From Dyadobacter sp. CY345 (GTDB taxonomy: Bacteria; Bacteroidota; Bacteroidia; Cytophagales; Spirosomataceae), in NCBI RefSeq assembly GCF_021502725.1, contig NZ_JAKFFS010000006.1, positions 248,001 through 312,000 on the forward strand: a DNA stretch of 64,000 bases. Direction: 5' to 3'. The notes beneath the pieces were generated by a model. That model worked only from the letters and a program-made list of their open reading frames with translations, ran no database searches and was not told where the DNA came from. Shown piece by piece: positions 1 to 7,879 of the stretch. The translations under genes and the position numbers were made by a program. The first letter of the stretch is position 1. Each line of letters opens with the position of its first letter.

Positions 1-566
1 AGATATCCGTAATTTCCTGAGGCGTGGTGCGGGGACTCTTTTGTTAGATCTTCGGAAGCATAAAAGCCGAAAACGCCCAGACGGTAGTTGACGGTCAGGC
101 TGACAATTCCTTTTTTCGCCATACTTTCTCCATCATAGCGCCCCTCGGAACCATCACCTGCAACAAAACCCCCTCCGTAAAAATATACCAGAACAGGTAG
201 TTTTTCATTAGCCGATTTTGCCGGGGTCCATACATTGAGATAGAGACAATCTTCGCTCATGCCGTCGGAACGAAAACCCATATCGCCGAAAACTGCGTTC
301 TGCATGGCACGAGGACCAAATTTATTCGTTTTACGGACTCCCTGCCAGTTTTTCACGGGCTGAGGCTCACGCCAGCGAAATTCTCCCACAGGCGGGGCAG
401 CAAACGGAATCCCTTTGTAAGACCTCACGCCAGAGGCTTCAATAACACCTTCTACGGTTCCATTAGTTGTTTTCGCCAGAGGTTGTGACTCTGCCTTTTT
501 AGACTGGGCCAGGGCACTCTGCATCATTTGCAGCGCCACCAGCATAGTAATAAATATTATTTTCAT
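1..566 (-). CDS. Type-B carboxylesterase, N-terminal part (cut by window start)
   Basis: A minus-strand frame opens at an ATG at 566 and runs off the window edge without a stop, giving about 188 residues. It begins with a signal peptide (MKIIFITMLVALQMMQSALA) and then shows the type-B carboxylesterase N-terminal pattern: an early GIPFAAPPVGEFRW block, SEDCLYLNVWTP, and the oxyanion-hole segment YGGGFVAGDGSE, followed by VNYRLGVFGFY. The catalytic serine (GESAG-like) and the Glu and His would lie beyond the edge and cannot be checked. The product is inferred to be a secreted or periplasmic hydrolase of carboxyl esters. It is divergent from the Nudix regulator across 140 bp, which may control it. 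The family call is firm; the substrate is unknown. Confidence 0.9.
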   Translation of the reverse strand, partial: MKIIFITMLVALQMMQSALAQSKKAESQPLAKTTNGTVEGVIEASGVRSYKGIPFAAPPVGEFRWREPQPVKNWQGVRKTNKFGPRAMQNAVFGDMGFRSDGMSEDCLYLNVWTPAKSANEKLPVLVYFYGGGFVAGDGSEGRYDGESMAKKGIVSLTVNYRLGVFGFYASEDLTKESPHHASGNYGY

Positions 567-706
567 TTCATTTTATTTTAAGTAAACATTGGTTGGTTAA
601 AGCATTTTGTAATAGTAATTTCTATATTGTCTCAATCTGGAACAATAATATAAATTTATTTTCACAATCTTTCTTTTTTCTAACTTGCACGTAAAATTTT
701 TATATC

Positions 707-1450
707 ATGGATGAAAAAGATGAGCGGTTTGAACAAAACTTCGAAGGAGTCGGATACCTGCCAGGCCTGGCTATGGACTTTGTAATATTCGGATTTGATC
801 AGCATCAGCTTAAAATTCTCATTCTGGAATATCAAAATACAAGTTTGTACGCGCTCCCTGGGGGTTTTGTGAAAGAAAAAGAGAATTTGAATGACGCAGC
901 CAGACGCGTCCTCCTTGAACGTACCGGGCTTTCCGATATTTACATAGATCAGTTTTACACTTTTGGAGATTTGGCTCGCTATGATGAAGTGCCGCTACGC
1001 ACGATAATGCAGGCGAAGGGTATTAGTCCGGCTGCCGATCACTGGTTATTGCGCCGGTTTATTTCTGTGGGATATTATGCATTGATTGATTTTAGAAAAG
1101 CCGCTCCCAGGCCTGACCCGCTATCAGATACCTGCGTCTGGTACACACTTGACAAACTACCAACGCTGATGCTTGATCATAATGTTATCGTACAAAAAGC
1201 GCTGGAAACGCTCAGAGCCGATCTTGACAGAAAACTGGGTGGATATGAAAGCTGGGCAGCCCCCTTGCTGCCGAAAGCATTCACGATGAGCGAGCTTCAG
1301 AAATTATACGAAACGATCCTGGGCCAGAAACTTCGCCGATCAAGTTTCCAGCGGAAAGTGCTTGGCCTTGATATTTTGGAAAGACTAGAAAAACAATATA
1401 GCGGAGGTGCGCACAAGGCGCCCTATTTATATCAATTTATAGCGAGATAG
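707..1450 (+). CDS. Nudix-domain transcriptional regulator (NrtR/AraR-like)
   Basis: This 247-aa cytoplasmic protein has a Nudix fold in residues 20-150 and a winged-helix-like C-terminal region (about 165-245), the arrangement of NrtR and Bacteroides AraR-type regulators. The Nudix box is at residues 53-75 but is degenerate. Against GX5EX7REUXEEXGU it keeps G53, E59, R67, E71 and G74, while the Glu after R67 is Val68 and the second Glu of EE is Arg72. Loss of these metal-binding glutamates argues against hydrolase activity and for ligand sensing. It is divergent from the carboxylesterase gene and may regulate it; that link is inferred from position only. The effector is unknown; relatives sense sugars or ADP-ribose-type molecules. 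Confidence 0.85.
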   Translation: MDEKDERFEQNFEGVGYLPGLAMDFVIFGFDQHQLKILILEYQNTSLYALPGGFVKEKENLNDAARRVLLERTGLSDIYIDQFYTFGDLARYDEVPLRTIMQAKGISPAADHWLLRRFISVGYYALIDFRKAAPRPDPLSDTCVWYTLDKLPTLMLDHNVIVQKALETLRADLDRKLGGYESWAAPLLPKAFTMSELQKLYETILGQKLRRSSFQRKVLGLDILERLEKQYSGGAHKAPYLYQFIAR

Positions 1451-1862
1451 TTACTTTCAACTTTGGCTAAACTTAAAATAACTTTTCATTCCGTCATACC
1501 GTTTTAAATTAATACCGATTTTGTCCGGTTTATTTTTAAATCAACCAAACAAAGGCAAGTCGAAAGCTTGTTTCAATATTTTTTAAATGTCCTGCACAGT
1601 GTCAAATTAAAATAAGTTAATGGAACCTGACTGCTGTACTTTTGATATCAAAGTTATATAGAGTCGGACATGATGGCTTTATATCATTGTTAATTGTCGC
1701 CCAGAGAAGTTGAGCCGTACTAACAAGATCATGACCAAATTGTGAAAATCAGGCGACCTGGTATCGATAGTAATGTCAGACCTGGATTTATAGTTAAAAA
1801 ACAAAAAAAGCTTGAAAAACCGCCGACATTTTTAGTTAATGTCTATCTGCGTATATTTGAAA
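1451..1862 (+). other. Intergenic region before the antiporter gene
   Basis: This 412-bp AT-rich stretch separates two genes on the same strand. It holds a TACTTTTG sequence at 1637-1644 that fits the Bacteroidota -7 element, but no TTTG sits at the right distance upstream. No convincing gene or terminator hairpin was found. Confidence 0.4.
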
Positions 1863-3443
1863 ATGAACGCATATCTACCCTTTCTGATCGCCATGGTTGT
1901 TGCCATCGTGTTGCTGAACACTTTGGCCAATAAACTTAAAATCGCCTACCCTATTTTGCTGGTTTTGGCCGGACTTGTGACTGGCTTCATCCCCGGACTT
2001 CCTATGGTTCGCATTGATCCGGATCTTATTTTCTTTATTTTTCTTCCCCCGCTTCTATTTGAGGCTTCATGGTCCATCTCATTCAAAGAGATGAAAAGAT
2101 GGTGGCGGATTATCGGAAGTTTTGCGTTTCTGGTTGTATTTTTTACTGCAATGTCCGTAGCAGTTGTCGCACACCACTTTATTCCGGGATTTACCCTGGC
2201 TCTTGGATTTTTGTTGGGCGGAATAGTTTCACCACCTGATGCGGTCAGTACCGGCGCTATCACAAAGTTCGTTAAAATCCCAAAAACCACATCTGCTATT
2301 CTTGAAGGAGAAAGTCTGCTGAACGATGCATCCTCGCTCATTATTTTTCGTTTTGCACTGGTCGCGGTTGGAACAGGCCACTTTGTCTGGCAGCAGGCAG
2401 CCATGAGTTTTATCTGGATGGTGACAGGAGGTGCAGGTATTGGTTTGCTTTTGGCCTGGATCTTCGTTCAACTGCACAAACGCCTTCCTCTGGATGCCCA
2501 GTCGAATATCGCGCTGACGATTATCGAACCGTATTTTATGTACTGGCTGGCCGAACAGCTTCATTGTTCCGGCGTACTGGCCGTGGTAAGCGGAGGATTA
2601 TTCATGTCTGCAAGACGCCTGGTTTTCCTGAATAGCACTAGCCGCATCCAGAGTTTCAGCGTCTGGGGCAGTTTTGTTTTCATATTAAATGGTGTAGTTT
2701 TCCTGATCATCGGTCTTGAACTTCCCGAAATTGTTGAAGGCATGCGCGAAAATGGAATACCATTAAAGACTGCAATCGGATACGGCGTATTGATTACACT
2801 GGTTTTGATAACTGCCAGAATCATTAGTTCTTATGCCGCCTTACTTGCTACGTATCTTTTCCGCCCCGGTGTAATGCCTCCTGCCAGGTCCAAAAGGAGA
2901 CGCTGGATGATGCCACTGTTACTGGGTTGGACCGGTATGCGTGGAGTTGTGTCTTTAGCTGCAGCGCTGGCTATCCCGATTACGCTGGATTCCGGAATGG
3001 CTTTTCCCGAAAGAAGTCTGATTCTTTTTATCACCTTCGTTGTCATACTGCTTTCACTGGTTGTACAGGGGTTAACCCTGCCCATGTTAGTCTCCCGCAC
3101 AGGATTGTTTGAAAGTTTTGAAGAGGAATCTGAGGAATCGACAAGGCGCCGGATGAAATTAGGTTTGAAACAGCACGTATATCAGTTTTTGCAAGACAAA
3201 TACGAAACTGAGTTAAATGGCAATGAGGCCTTAGAAATTTTTCTTAAAAAGTGGGACCATCGCGCCAAAGCGAGCGATGACAGCTGGATGAATGAAAAAA
3301 CTAAAACAATATTCTTTGAAGTCCTTGAATCGCAAAGACAGTTTCTGACTGAGCTGAATCAGGATCCTAATATTGATGAAAGTATAATACGTCAGCAATT
3401 ACAGCAAATCGATCTGGAAGAAGAAAGACTGAAAATAATTTGA
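1863..3443 (+). CDS. CPA1-family Na+/H+ antiporter
   Basis: Integral inner-membrane protein of about 526 aa that exchanges protons for Na+ (or K+) for pH and salt homeostasis. The hydrophobic segments extend to roughly residue 425, followed by a charged cytoplasmic tail of about 100 residues. Family motifs are visible: FLPPLLFEASW, GGIVSPPDAVSTGAI (the ion-site Asp region) and EGESLLNDASSLIIF. The frame stays open eight codons further upstream (1839), but MNAYLPFLIAMVV at 1863 starts directly with the first membrane helix and fits the family better. It stands alone, with a bidirectional terminator after it. The cation preferred cannot be read from the sequence. Confidence 0.93.
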   Translation: MNAYLPFLIAMVVAIVLLNTLANKLKIAYPILLVLAGLVTGFIPGLPMVRIDPDLIFFIFLPPLLFEASWSISFKEMKRWWRIIGSFAFLVVFFTAMSVAVVAHHFIPGFTLALGFLLGGIVSPPDAVSTGAITKFVKIPKTTSAILEGESLLNDASSLIIFRFALVAVGTGHFVWQQAAMSFIWMVTGGAGIGLLLAWIFVQLHKRLPLDAQSNIALTIIEPYFMYWLAEQLHCSGVLAVVSGGLFMSARRLVFLNSTSRIQSFSVWGSFVFILNGVVFLIIGLELPEIVEGMRENGIPLKTAIGYGVLITLVLITARIISSYAALLATYLFRPGVMPPARSKRRRWMMPLLLGWTGMRGVVSLAAALAIPITLDSGMAFPERSLILFITFVVILLSLVVQGLTLPMLVSRTGLFESFEEESEESTRRRMKLGLKQHVYQFLQDKYETELNGNEALEIFLKKWDHRAKASDDSWMNEKTKTIFFEVLESQRQFLTELNQDPNIDESIIRQQLQQIDLEEERLKII

Positions 3444-3581
3444 TCAGGTCCGGGCACAACCTTGCCGTCCAAACTTGAATATTTGTCGACCACTGAAATC
3501 TTTACATTTTTCCTTCTAATTGAATTACGCTCTATGGCAAAAAAAATATCCAAAAGGGTCAATTTTCAAATGAACAATTAT

Positions 3582-3619
3582 AAAAGTGCTCCGGCAACAT
3601 TTGCCACCGGAGCACTTTT
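3582..3619. terminator. Bidirectional hairpin terminator
   Basis: A perfect 13-bp stem (3582-3594 with 3607-3619) ends in a T run on the plus strand and an A run on the left. It can therefore stop both the antiporter gene (plus) and the alcohol dehydrogenase gene (minus), which converge here. Confidence 0.9.
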
Positions 3620-3623
3620 TTTG

Positions 3624-4685
3624 TCAGTTAGCTTTAAGTGACGCCATATCGATCACGAAACGATATTTTACATCACCTTTTAACAAACGTTCATACGCCT
3701 GGTTAATATCCTGAATATTGATCATTTCAATGTCTGCGACCAGGTTGTGTTCTCCACAAAAATCCAGCATCTCCTGAGTCTCGGCAATGCCGCCGATCAT
3801 CGAGCCAGCAAAACTTTTCCGTCCCATAATTAAACTAAATGCAGCTACTGGAAGTGGATGCTCGGGAGCACCAACGAGCGCAAGCGATCCGTCCACGCGA
3901 AGCAGATTAAGGTATGCGTTTATGTCGTGCTCTGCGGAAACTGCATCCAGAATAAAGTGAAGTTTACCGGCGTAAGCCTGCATCTGCTTTTCATCCTTTG
4001 AAAGCACAACTTCGTCTGCGCCGAGGCGTTTGGCTTCCGCAAACTTCGATTCAGATGTGGTGAATGCAACAACCTCAGCACCCATTGCTTTGGCAATTTT
4101 AATACCCATATGCCCCAGGCCTCCAATACCGACAACGCCCACTTTTTTTCCAGGACCGACTTTCCAATGGTGCAACGGTGAGTATGTTGTAATACCTGCG
4201 CAAAGCAATGGTGCGGCAGCAGCCAGGTCCATATTTTCGGGAATGCGCAGCACATAATTTTCATTCACCACCACACTTTCAGAATATCCACCAAAGGTTG
4301 GAGATCCTGGGATATGCTTGTCTGGCGCATTATAGGTGCCAGTCATTCCTTTTTCGCAAAACTGTTCAAGGTCATCATTACAATATTGACACTCCCGGCA
4401 CGAATCCACCATACAGCCCACGCCAACTACATCGCCTACTTTAAATTTGCTTACATGGCCACCAACGCTTACGATTTTCCCCACTATCTCGTGTCCCGGA
4501 ACACAAGGGTACATTGAAGGCCCCCACTCACTTTTTGCCGTATGCAGGTCAGAATGACAAACACCGCAGAACAAAATTTCAATTTCTACATCATGCGGAG
4601 TGGGTTTTCTGCGGTTGATGTCCATTTGGTTAAGCGGCGACTGAGCAGCCTCAGTTCCGAAAGCTTTTACAACGGTTGTTTCCAT
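3624..4685 (-). CDS. Zinc-dependent alcohol dehydrogenase (YahK/CAD-like)
   Basis: A 353-aa cytoplasmic medium-chain dehydrogenase that interconverts alcohols and aldehydes with NAD(P)H. The catalytic zinc ligands are visible in CGVCHSD (C43), GHE (H65, E66) and LLCAG (C162). The structural zinc site is C96-x2-C99-x2-C102-x7-C110. The Rossmann glycine motif GIGGLGHMG starts near residue 186. Length and motif spacing match the cinnamyl-alcohol-dehydrogenase subgroup (E. coli YahK is close in size). It has its own upstream region (4686-4846) and seems monocistronic. Broad aldehyde reduction is the likely activity; the natural substrate is unknown. Confidence 0.95.
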   Translation of the reverse strand: METTVVKAFGTEAAQSPLNQMDINRRKPTPHDVEIEILFCGVCHSDLHTAKSEWGPSMYPCVPGHEIVGKIVSVGGHVSKFKVGDVVGVGCMVDSCRECQYCNDDLEQFCEKGMTGTYNAPDKHIPGSPTFGGYSESVVVNENYVLRIPENMDLAAAAPLLCAGITTYSPLHHWKVGPGKKVGVVGIGGLGHMGIKIAKAMGAEVVAFTTSESKFAEAKRLGADEVVLSKDEKQMQAYAGKLHFILDAVSAEHDINAYLNLLRVDGSLALVGAPEHPLPVAAFSLIMGRKSFAGSMIGGIAETQEMLDFCGEHNLVADIEMINIQDINQAYERLLKGDVKYRFVIDMASLKAN

Positions 4686-4846
4686 GATTATTGATTATTG
4701 TTTGTTTTTTGATGATTGATTATGCGTAGTCAGATTTCTTTGGGAACCGTTTTTTATTATATCCCAGATCGGCTATTTTCAATGTCAGATCGGATCCTCG
4801 GTCTCGTAATACATTTCTGGCAGGGAAATTTAAAAAACCAGGCATT

Positions 4847-5530
4847 TCAGATACTCACAAACCAGGCAATTGTAACCCAGAATTGTTGTGCATTAACTGA
4901 CTCGTTAAAACCATTTATGCGATACTCAAAGCCCAATTCCAGTTTGTTATTATCGGCAGCGTTATAACCCAATGAAAGTAAACCGCGAATTTCCAGGTCC
5001 GGGTTACTTCCGGCAAAGATGCCCAAATATTCGTTGTTAAACTTACCATAGAATTCCTTAGGATCAACTTGTTGGCCATTCAGAGGCAATTCCATACCGA
5101 GGCGATACCGCAGGCGGAACTCCGCAGGGTCAACATTGTTAAAAGTCTCGTCTGCCACAACGCGATGTGCAATACTAAGAACTTCCAGCGTATTAACACT
5201 GCTAAATTGCTGACTTAGTCGATGCGTGAAACTGCCATCTTCCATGCGGACCATGTACCCGCCACCCAGAGAATTGTCAGCCGAAACCTTTTTCGTAAGC
5301 ATAAAACCTAAATCCGTTCTTTCATATTCGAATCCATTGTTGACAACTTCTCCCGGCTGTCTACTGGAAAATATTTGTCTTGCTTCCAGCTTTGTGTTGA
5401 GCTTCCAGGTTTCTGCAACTTTGGCATTAATATTTATCTGCGTAAGCGAACCAGCCCGATAGTTCGATTGACTAAAAACTGAAAAAGAAGTAAGAAGAAC
5501 TAAAAGTCCGGTAAGAGTTAATTTGTACAT
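4847..5530 (-). CDS. DUF2490 outer-membrane beta-barrel protein
   Basis: A 227-aa protein with a signal peptide (MYKLTLTGLLVLLTSFSVFS) and then alternating hydrophobic/polar strands such as SLGGGYMVRMED, EFRLRYRLGMELP and KLELGFEYRINGF. It ends in an aromatic/hydrophobic strand (QQFWVTIAWFVSI), as expected of a small outer-membrane barrel. The pattern matches DUF2490, a Bacteroidota family of unknown function. Its ATG overlaps the TGA stop of the preceding gene by one base (TGATG), so the two are probably translationally coupled. Confidence 0.85.
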   Translation of the reverse strand: MYKLTLTGLLVLLTSFSVFSQSNYRAGSLTQININAKVAETWKLNTKLEARQIFSSRQPGEVVNNGFEYERTDLGFMLTKKVSADNSLGGGYMVRMEDGSFTHRLSQQFSSVNTLEVLSIAHRVVADETFNNVDPAEFRLRYRLGMELPLNGQQVDPKEFYGKFNNEYLGIFAGSNPDLEIRGLLSLGYNAADNNKLELGFEYRINGFNESVNAQQFWVTIAWFVSI

Positions 5531-6120
5531 CAGTAAATCAAGTTATCTGTATTACGTTGTACAATCTCCCGGGTGGTAACTATCCTGCCATCGCTTTCAG
5601 AAAGTATCTCAAAATAATTTTCTTTCCCATCCCTGGTTCCCTTTATTATCAGTTCATACCTGGTCCGGATACCATCTGTGGCAGTTAATTCAAGCAAAGA
5701 TTTCTTAATTTTACTTTCCTGCCCGACCCATTGAAGCTGGACTTTCTCAATCCTATATTTCTCAAAAGATTTGCTGAGTTCTTCTTTTAACACTTTGCGT
5801 CCCTCTGAAGACATTTCACTAATATTTGACATTATTTCAACATCCTGCAAATTTCCGGTTTCGTCAAACTCAATACTAAACCGTTTTCCGGAAGACTTCA
5901 ATTTCGCCTCGATAGAATTCCCGGTAAGACTTTCTTCTCTGTACCAGTGGATTCTTGATTTTGGAAAGATTGAGGATACCAACTTCAAAGCTTGCTGCGG
6001 TACTTCATTTGATTTGATACTGTATTCCCGCTCATACTTCTTCTGCGCAAAGCCAGGTGTACATAACACCATAGCTGTCCAAAAAAGAAAAAATGTAAGA
6101 ATGTACTGTTCTAATTTCAC
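5530..6120 (-). CDS. Secreted PepSY-like protein
   Basis: A 196-aa protein with an N-terminal signal peptide ending near PGFAQ. The mature part appears to hold two related alpha/beta units (about residues 37-110 and 115-190). Each has the pattern seen in PepSY-like Bacteroidota proteins: a helix, then an exposed strand and FDETGN-type or SESDGR-type turns. In that family these are binding or inhibitory domains in the periplasm. It is the first gene of a two-gene unit whose second member is the DUF2490 barrel at 4847. A role with that barrel is inferred from coupling alone; the domain call is moderate. Confidence 0.7.
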   Translation of the reverse strand: MKLEQYILTFFLFWTAMVLCTPGFAQKKYEREYSIKSNEVPQQALKLVSSIFPKSRIHWYREESLTGNSIEAKLKSSGKRFSIEFDETGNLQDVEIMSNISEMSSEGRKVLKEELSKSFEKYRIEKVQLQWVGQESKIKKSLLELTATDGIRTRYELIIKGTRDGKENYFEILSESDGRIVTTREIVQRNTDNLIY

Positions 6121-6196
6121 AGGAAATTAATTTAAATGAATCAAACTTTTAATGTGCCGTGGATATAAAGATCTTTTCAACACGCGAAATTTTCGC

Positions 6197-6979
6197 TTAT
6201 ATTTCTGAATAACTCACCGGGTTTAACAAATAAATATCTGCCCTTAAAAAATTATGCGCATATTTTGGCTGCGAATTCAGTTTGATCCATTCTGAATCGG
6301 CGCTAAAAGCTTTCCAATGCGCATCCCGTTCCGCTTTATTTTCAAAAGATGTCATATAAACAAGGCTTGGCAATTTACTACCGGCTTTAACTTTACCGCA
6401 GAAAACAGTATTGAACCCAAGCCGTTTAAATATATCTAATTCACCATTATTGAACTGACTTATCTTATTTTCATGCAGCTTTTCAGTGGCAGCTTCGTAT
6501 CTTCTAAGTTCGTATATTCTGTCGGCAGCATCTGATTTAAGCGTAGGAACACTCAGCACAGGCATACCGGAAATGGATTCCATCAAAATTGACTCTATGC
6601 TTTTAAAGACAGGGTTATCAAAACTGGTATTCAAATAATCATCTCCGGCGGTAAGATAATTCTTGTCGGCAGCTATATTGTCAGATAGCGAAAAGAATTG
6701 TTTTGCAGACTTAAATGGAATGAGCACATAAATCAGCGAATCTGCATTTCCTGCTGGTTTGAAAACGCCAACTTTTCCGATTCCTGCCCGATGAAGTGCA
6801 GGTATATAAGCCTGTTTCAAATAATTTTCCAAACAATCACGCTGCTTCTCATCTTTTAAGTGATAAACCTTCAATTGATAAAGCTCTCTTTTTTCTGCTA
6901 ACGCTGAGGTCTGGGCGAAGGCTGCCATGACAAATAACAAAACTGTGAAATACCTCGCCAAATTCGTCTTCATATTCAT
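6197..6979 (-). CDS. Secreted two-domain NIPSNAP family protein
   Basis: A 260-aa protein with a signal peptide (cleavage near ALA-EKREL). It contains two NIPSNAP-like ferredoxin folds: the first from about residue 30 (ELYQLKVYHLKDEKQRDCLENYL) and the second from about residue 150 (RIYELRRYEAATEKLHENK). Both begin with the typical Y-x-L-R/K-x-Y strand followed by a helix. Secreted NIPSNAP proteins are common in Bacteroidota, often near sugar or lipid metabolism, but no reaction is established. An internal Met at residue 3 (6973) is an equally good start. It is probably independent of the PepSY-like gene 76 bp downstream, though read-through is possible. Confidence 0.88.
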   Translation of the reverse strand: MNMKTNLARYFTVLLFVMAAFAQTSALAEKRELYQLKVYHLKDEKQRDCLENYLKQAYIPALHRAGIGKVGVFKPAGNADSLIYVLIPFKSAKQFFSLSDNIAADKNYLTAGDDYLNTSFDNPVFKSIESILMESISGMPVLSVPTLKSDAADRIYELRRYEAATEKLHENKISQFNNGELDIFKRLGFNTVFCGKVKAGSKLPSLVYMTSFENKAERDAHWKAFSADSEWIKLNSQPKYAHNFLRADIYLLNPVSYSEI

Positions 6980-7285
6980 TTTAAGGTTATAATTATTGTT
7001 TTTAAATGCTGTAATATTTGAAAATTTACTTCCAAGGATCTACGCAGTTACCTGGAAATTTTTATTTGGTCAGTGTCGGCATAACTTTTATCCGATCAAA
7101 TAAATCGTAAACCTGCGTTATTTGCAAACTCTGCCCTTTTAATATAATATTCGTACCAAATCATGTCAGGATCAATTTTATAAAATCTATCGGTCCTCAC
7201 AGCCTTCATTTAATTCAGAATTATCTTTATATTAGCACATTGCAATATTGAAATTTTCATTTTTACAACCAGTCACATCTTAACT
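6980..7285. other. Divergent intergenic region
   Basis: About 306 bp between the divergent NIPSNAP gene and the small gene at 7286; it must hold both promoters. I saw no gene, strong hairpin or clear TAnnTTTG element with a partner. Confidence 0.4.
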
Positions 7286-7537
7286 ATGCAAACATTATTG
7301 TTTTGGGGAAATGGAGAAGATTTAAGCGATTTTCTATCAGCCCAGCCCAACGGACTGGTGCAAAATGTTGAGATCCAATACAATACAAAGCTTGGCAAAG
7401 CTTACGTCAGATCTGATAATCAGAAGGTACTGGATTTGTTATCACAGAAATTTGAATTATTGACTACAAGTCCCGACGAAGAATTTCCAGAGGTCGTTGC
7501 CCCAGAAAAATCCGGCTGGATTACTGTTCACAAATAA
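7286..7537 (+). CDS. Small hypothetical protein (83 aa)
   Basis: Not recognised. It is an 83-aa acidic soluble protein without signal peptide or membrane segment. A predicted beta-strand/turn start (MQTLLFWGNGEDLSDFL) is followed by a strand (VQNVEIQYNTKLGKAYV), a helix (QKVLDLLSQKF) and a charged tail. The gene is supported by normal-looking codon use, its own upstream space and a terminator-like hairpin 28 bp after the stop. The single-gene layout gives no functional hint. Confidence 0.65.
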   Translation: MQTLLFWGNGEDLSDFLSAQPNGLVQNVEIQYNTKLGKAYVRSDNQKVLDLLSQKFELLTTSPDEEFPEVVAPEKSGWITVHK

Positions 7538-7879
7538 TCTCACTAAATGCTTAACGCATAAAAAGATCACCTTCGACAATTCTTTTTCGAGGGTGATATT
7601 TTATATCTTGATAGCTGCTACCAAATATATTTTTCCGCCAGGATTCTCAAATAATTTATACCACTTCGCTTCCGATATCTCCCTTGAAATAGATACACTG
7701 CTCTTTCAGCTTACTGATGAGAAAATCCGCATCATATGATAATCTTTTTATGGCGCAAAAATCAGTGGTTACATTTATTATCAGCCAGGTGCCGTTAAAT
7801 ATAAAAAAAAGGGATTACTTTGAAATAGCCATTGTGACAAACATCAACAACTTACGTTTCAATAAATAAAAAGTATTAA
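7538..7879 (+). other. Intergenic region before kup
   Basis: About 342 bp holding the terminator at 7566-7597 and then AT-rich DNA that should include the kup promoter. No extra gene is supported. Confidence 0.4.
7566..7597 (+). terminator. Hairpin terminator after the 83-aa gene
   Basis: An 11-bp stem (7566-7576 with 7587-7597, one G-T pair) is followed by an ATTTTAT tract, just after the small gene ending at 7537. Confidence 0.65.

Noticed and set aside
1641..1652. 12-bp palindrome TTTGATATCAAA before the antiporter gene
   Set aside because: About fifteen palindromes of this length are expected by chance in 64 kb and no partner site is nearby.
1742..1933. 63-aa frame overlapping the antiporter start
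   Set aside because: Runs into the antiporter gene in another frame, with basic, low-information sequence; better explained as leader DNA.
7497..7739. 80-aa frame after the 83-aa gene
   Set aside because: Overlaps the end of the small gene and its terminator hairpin, with AT-rich noncoding composition.
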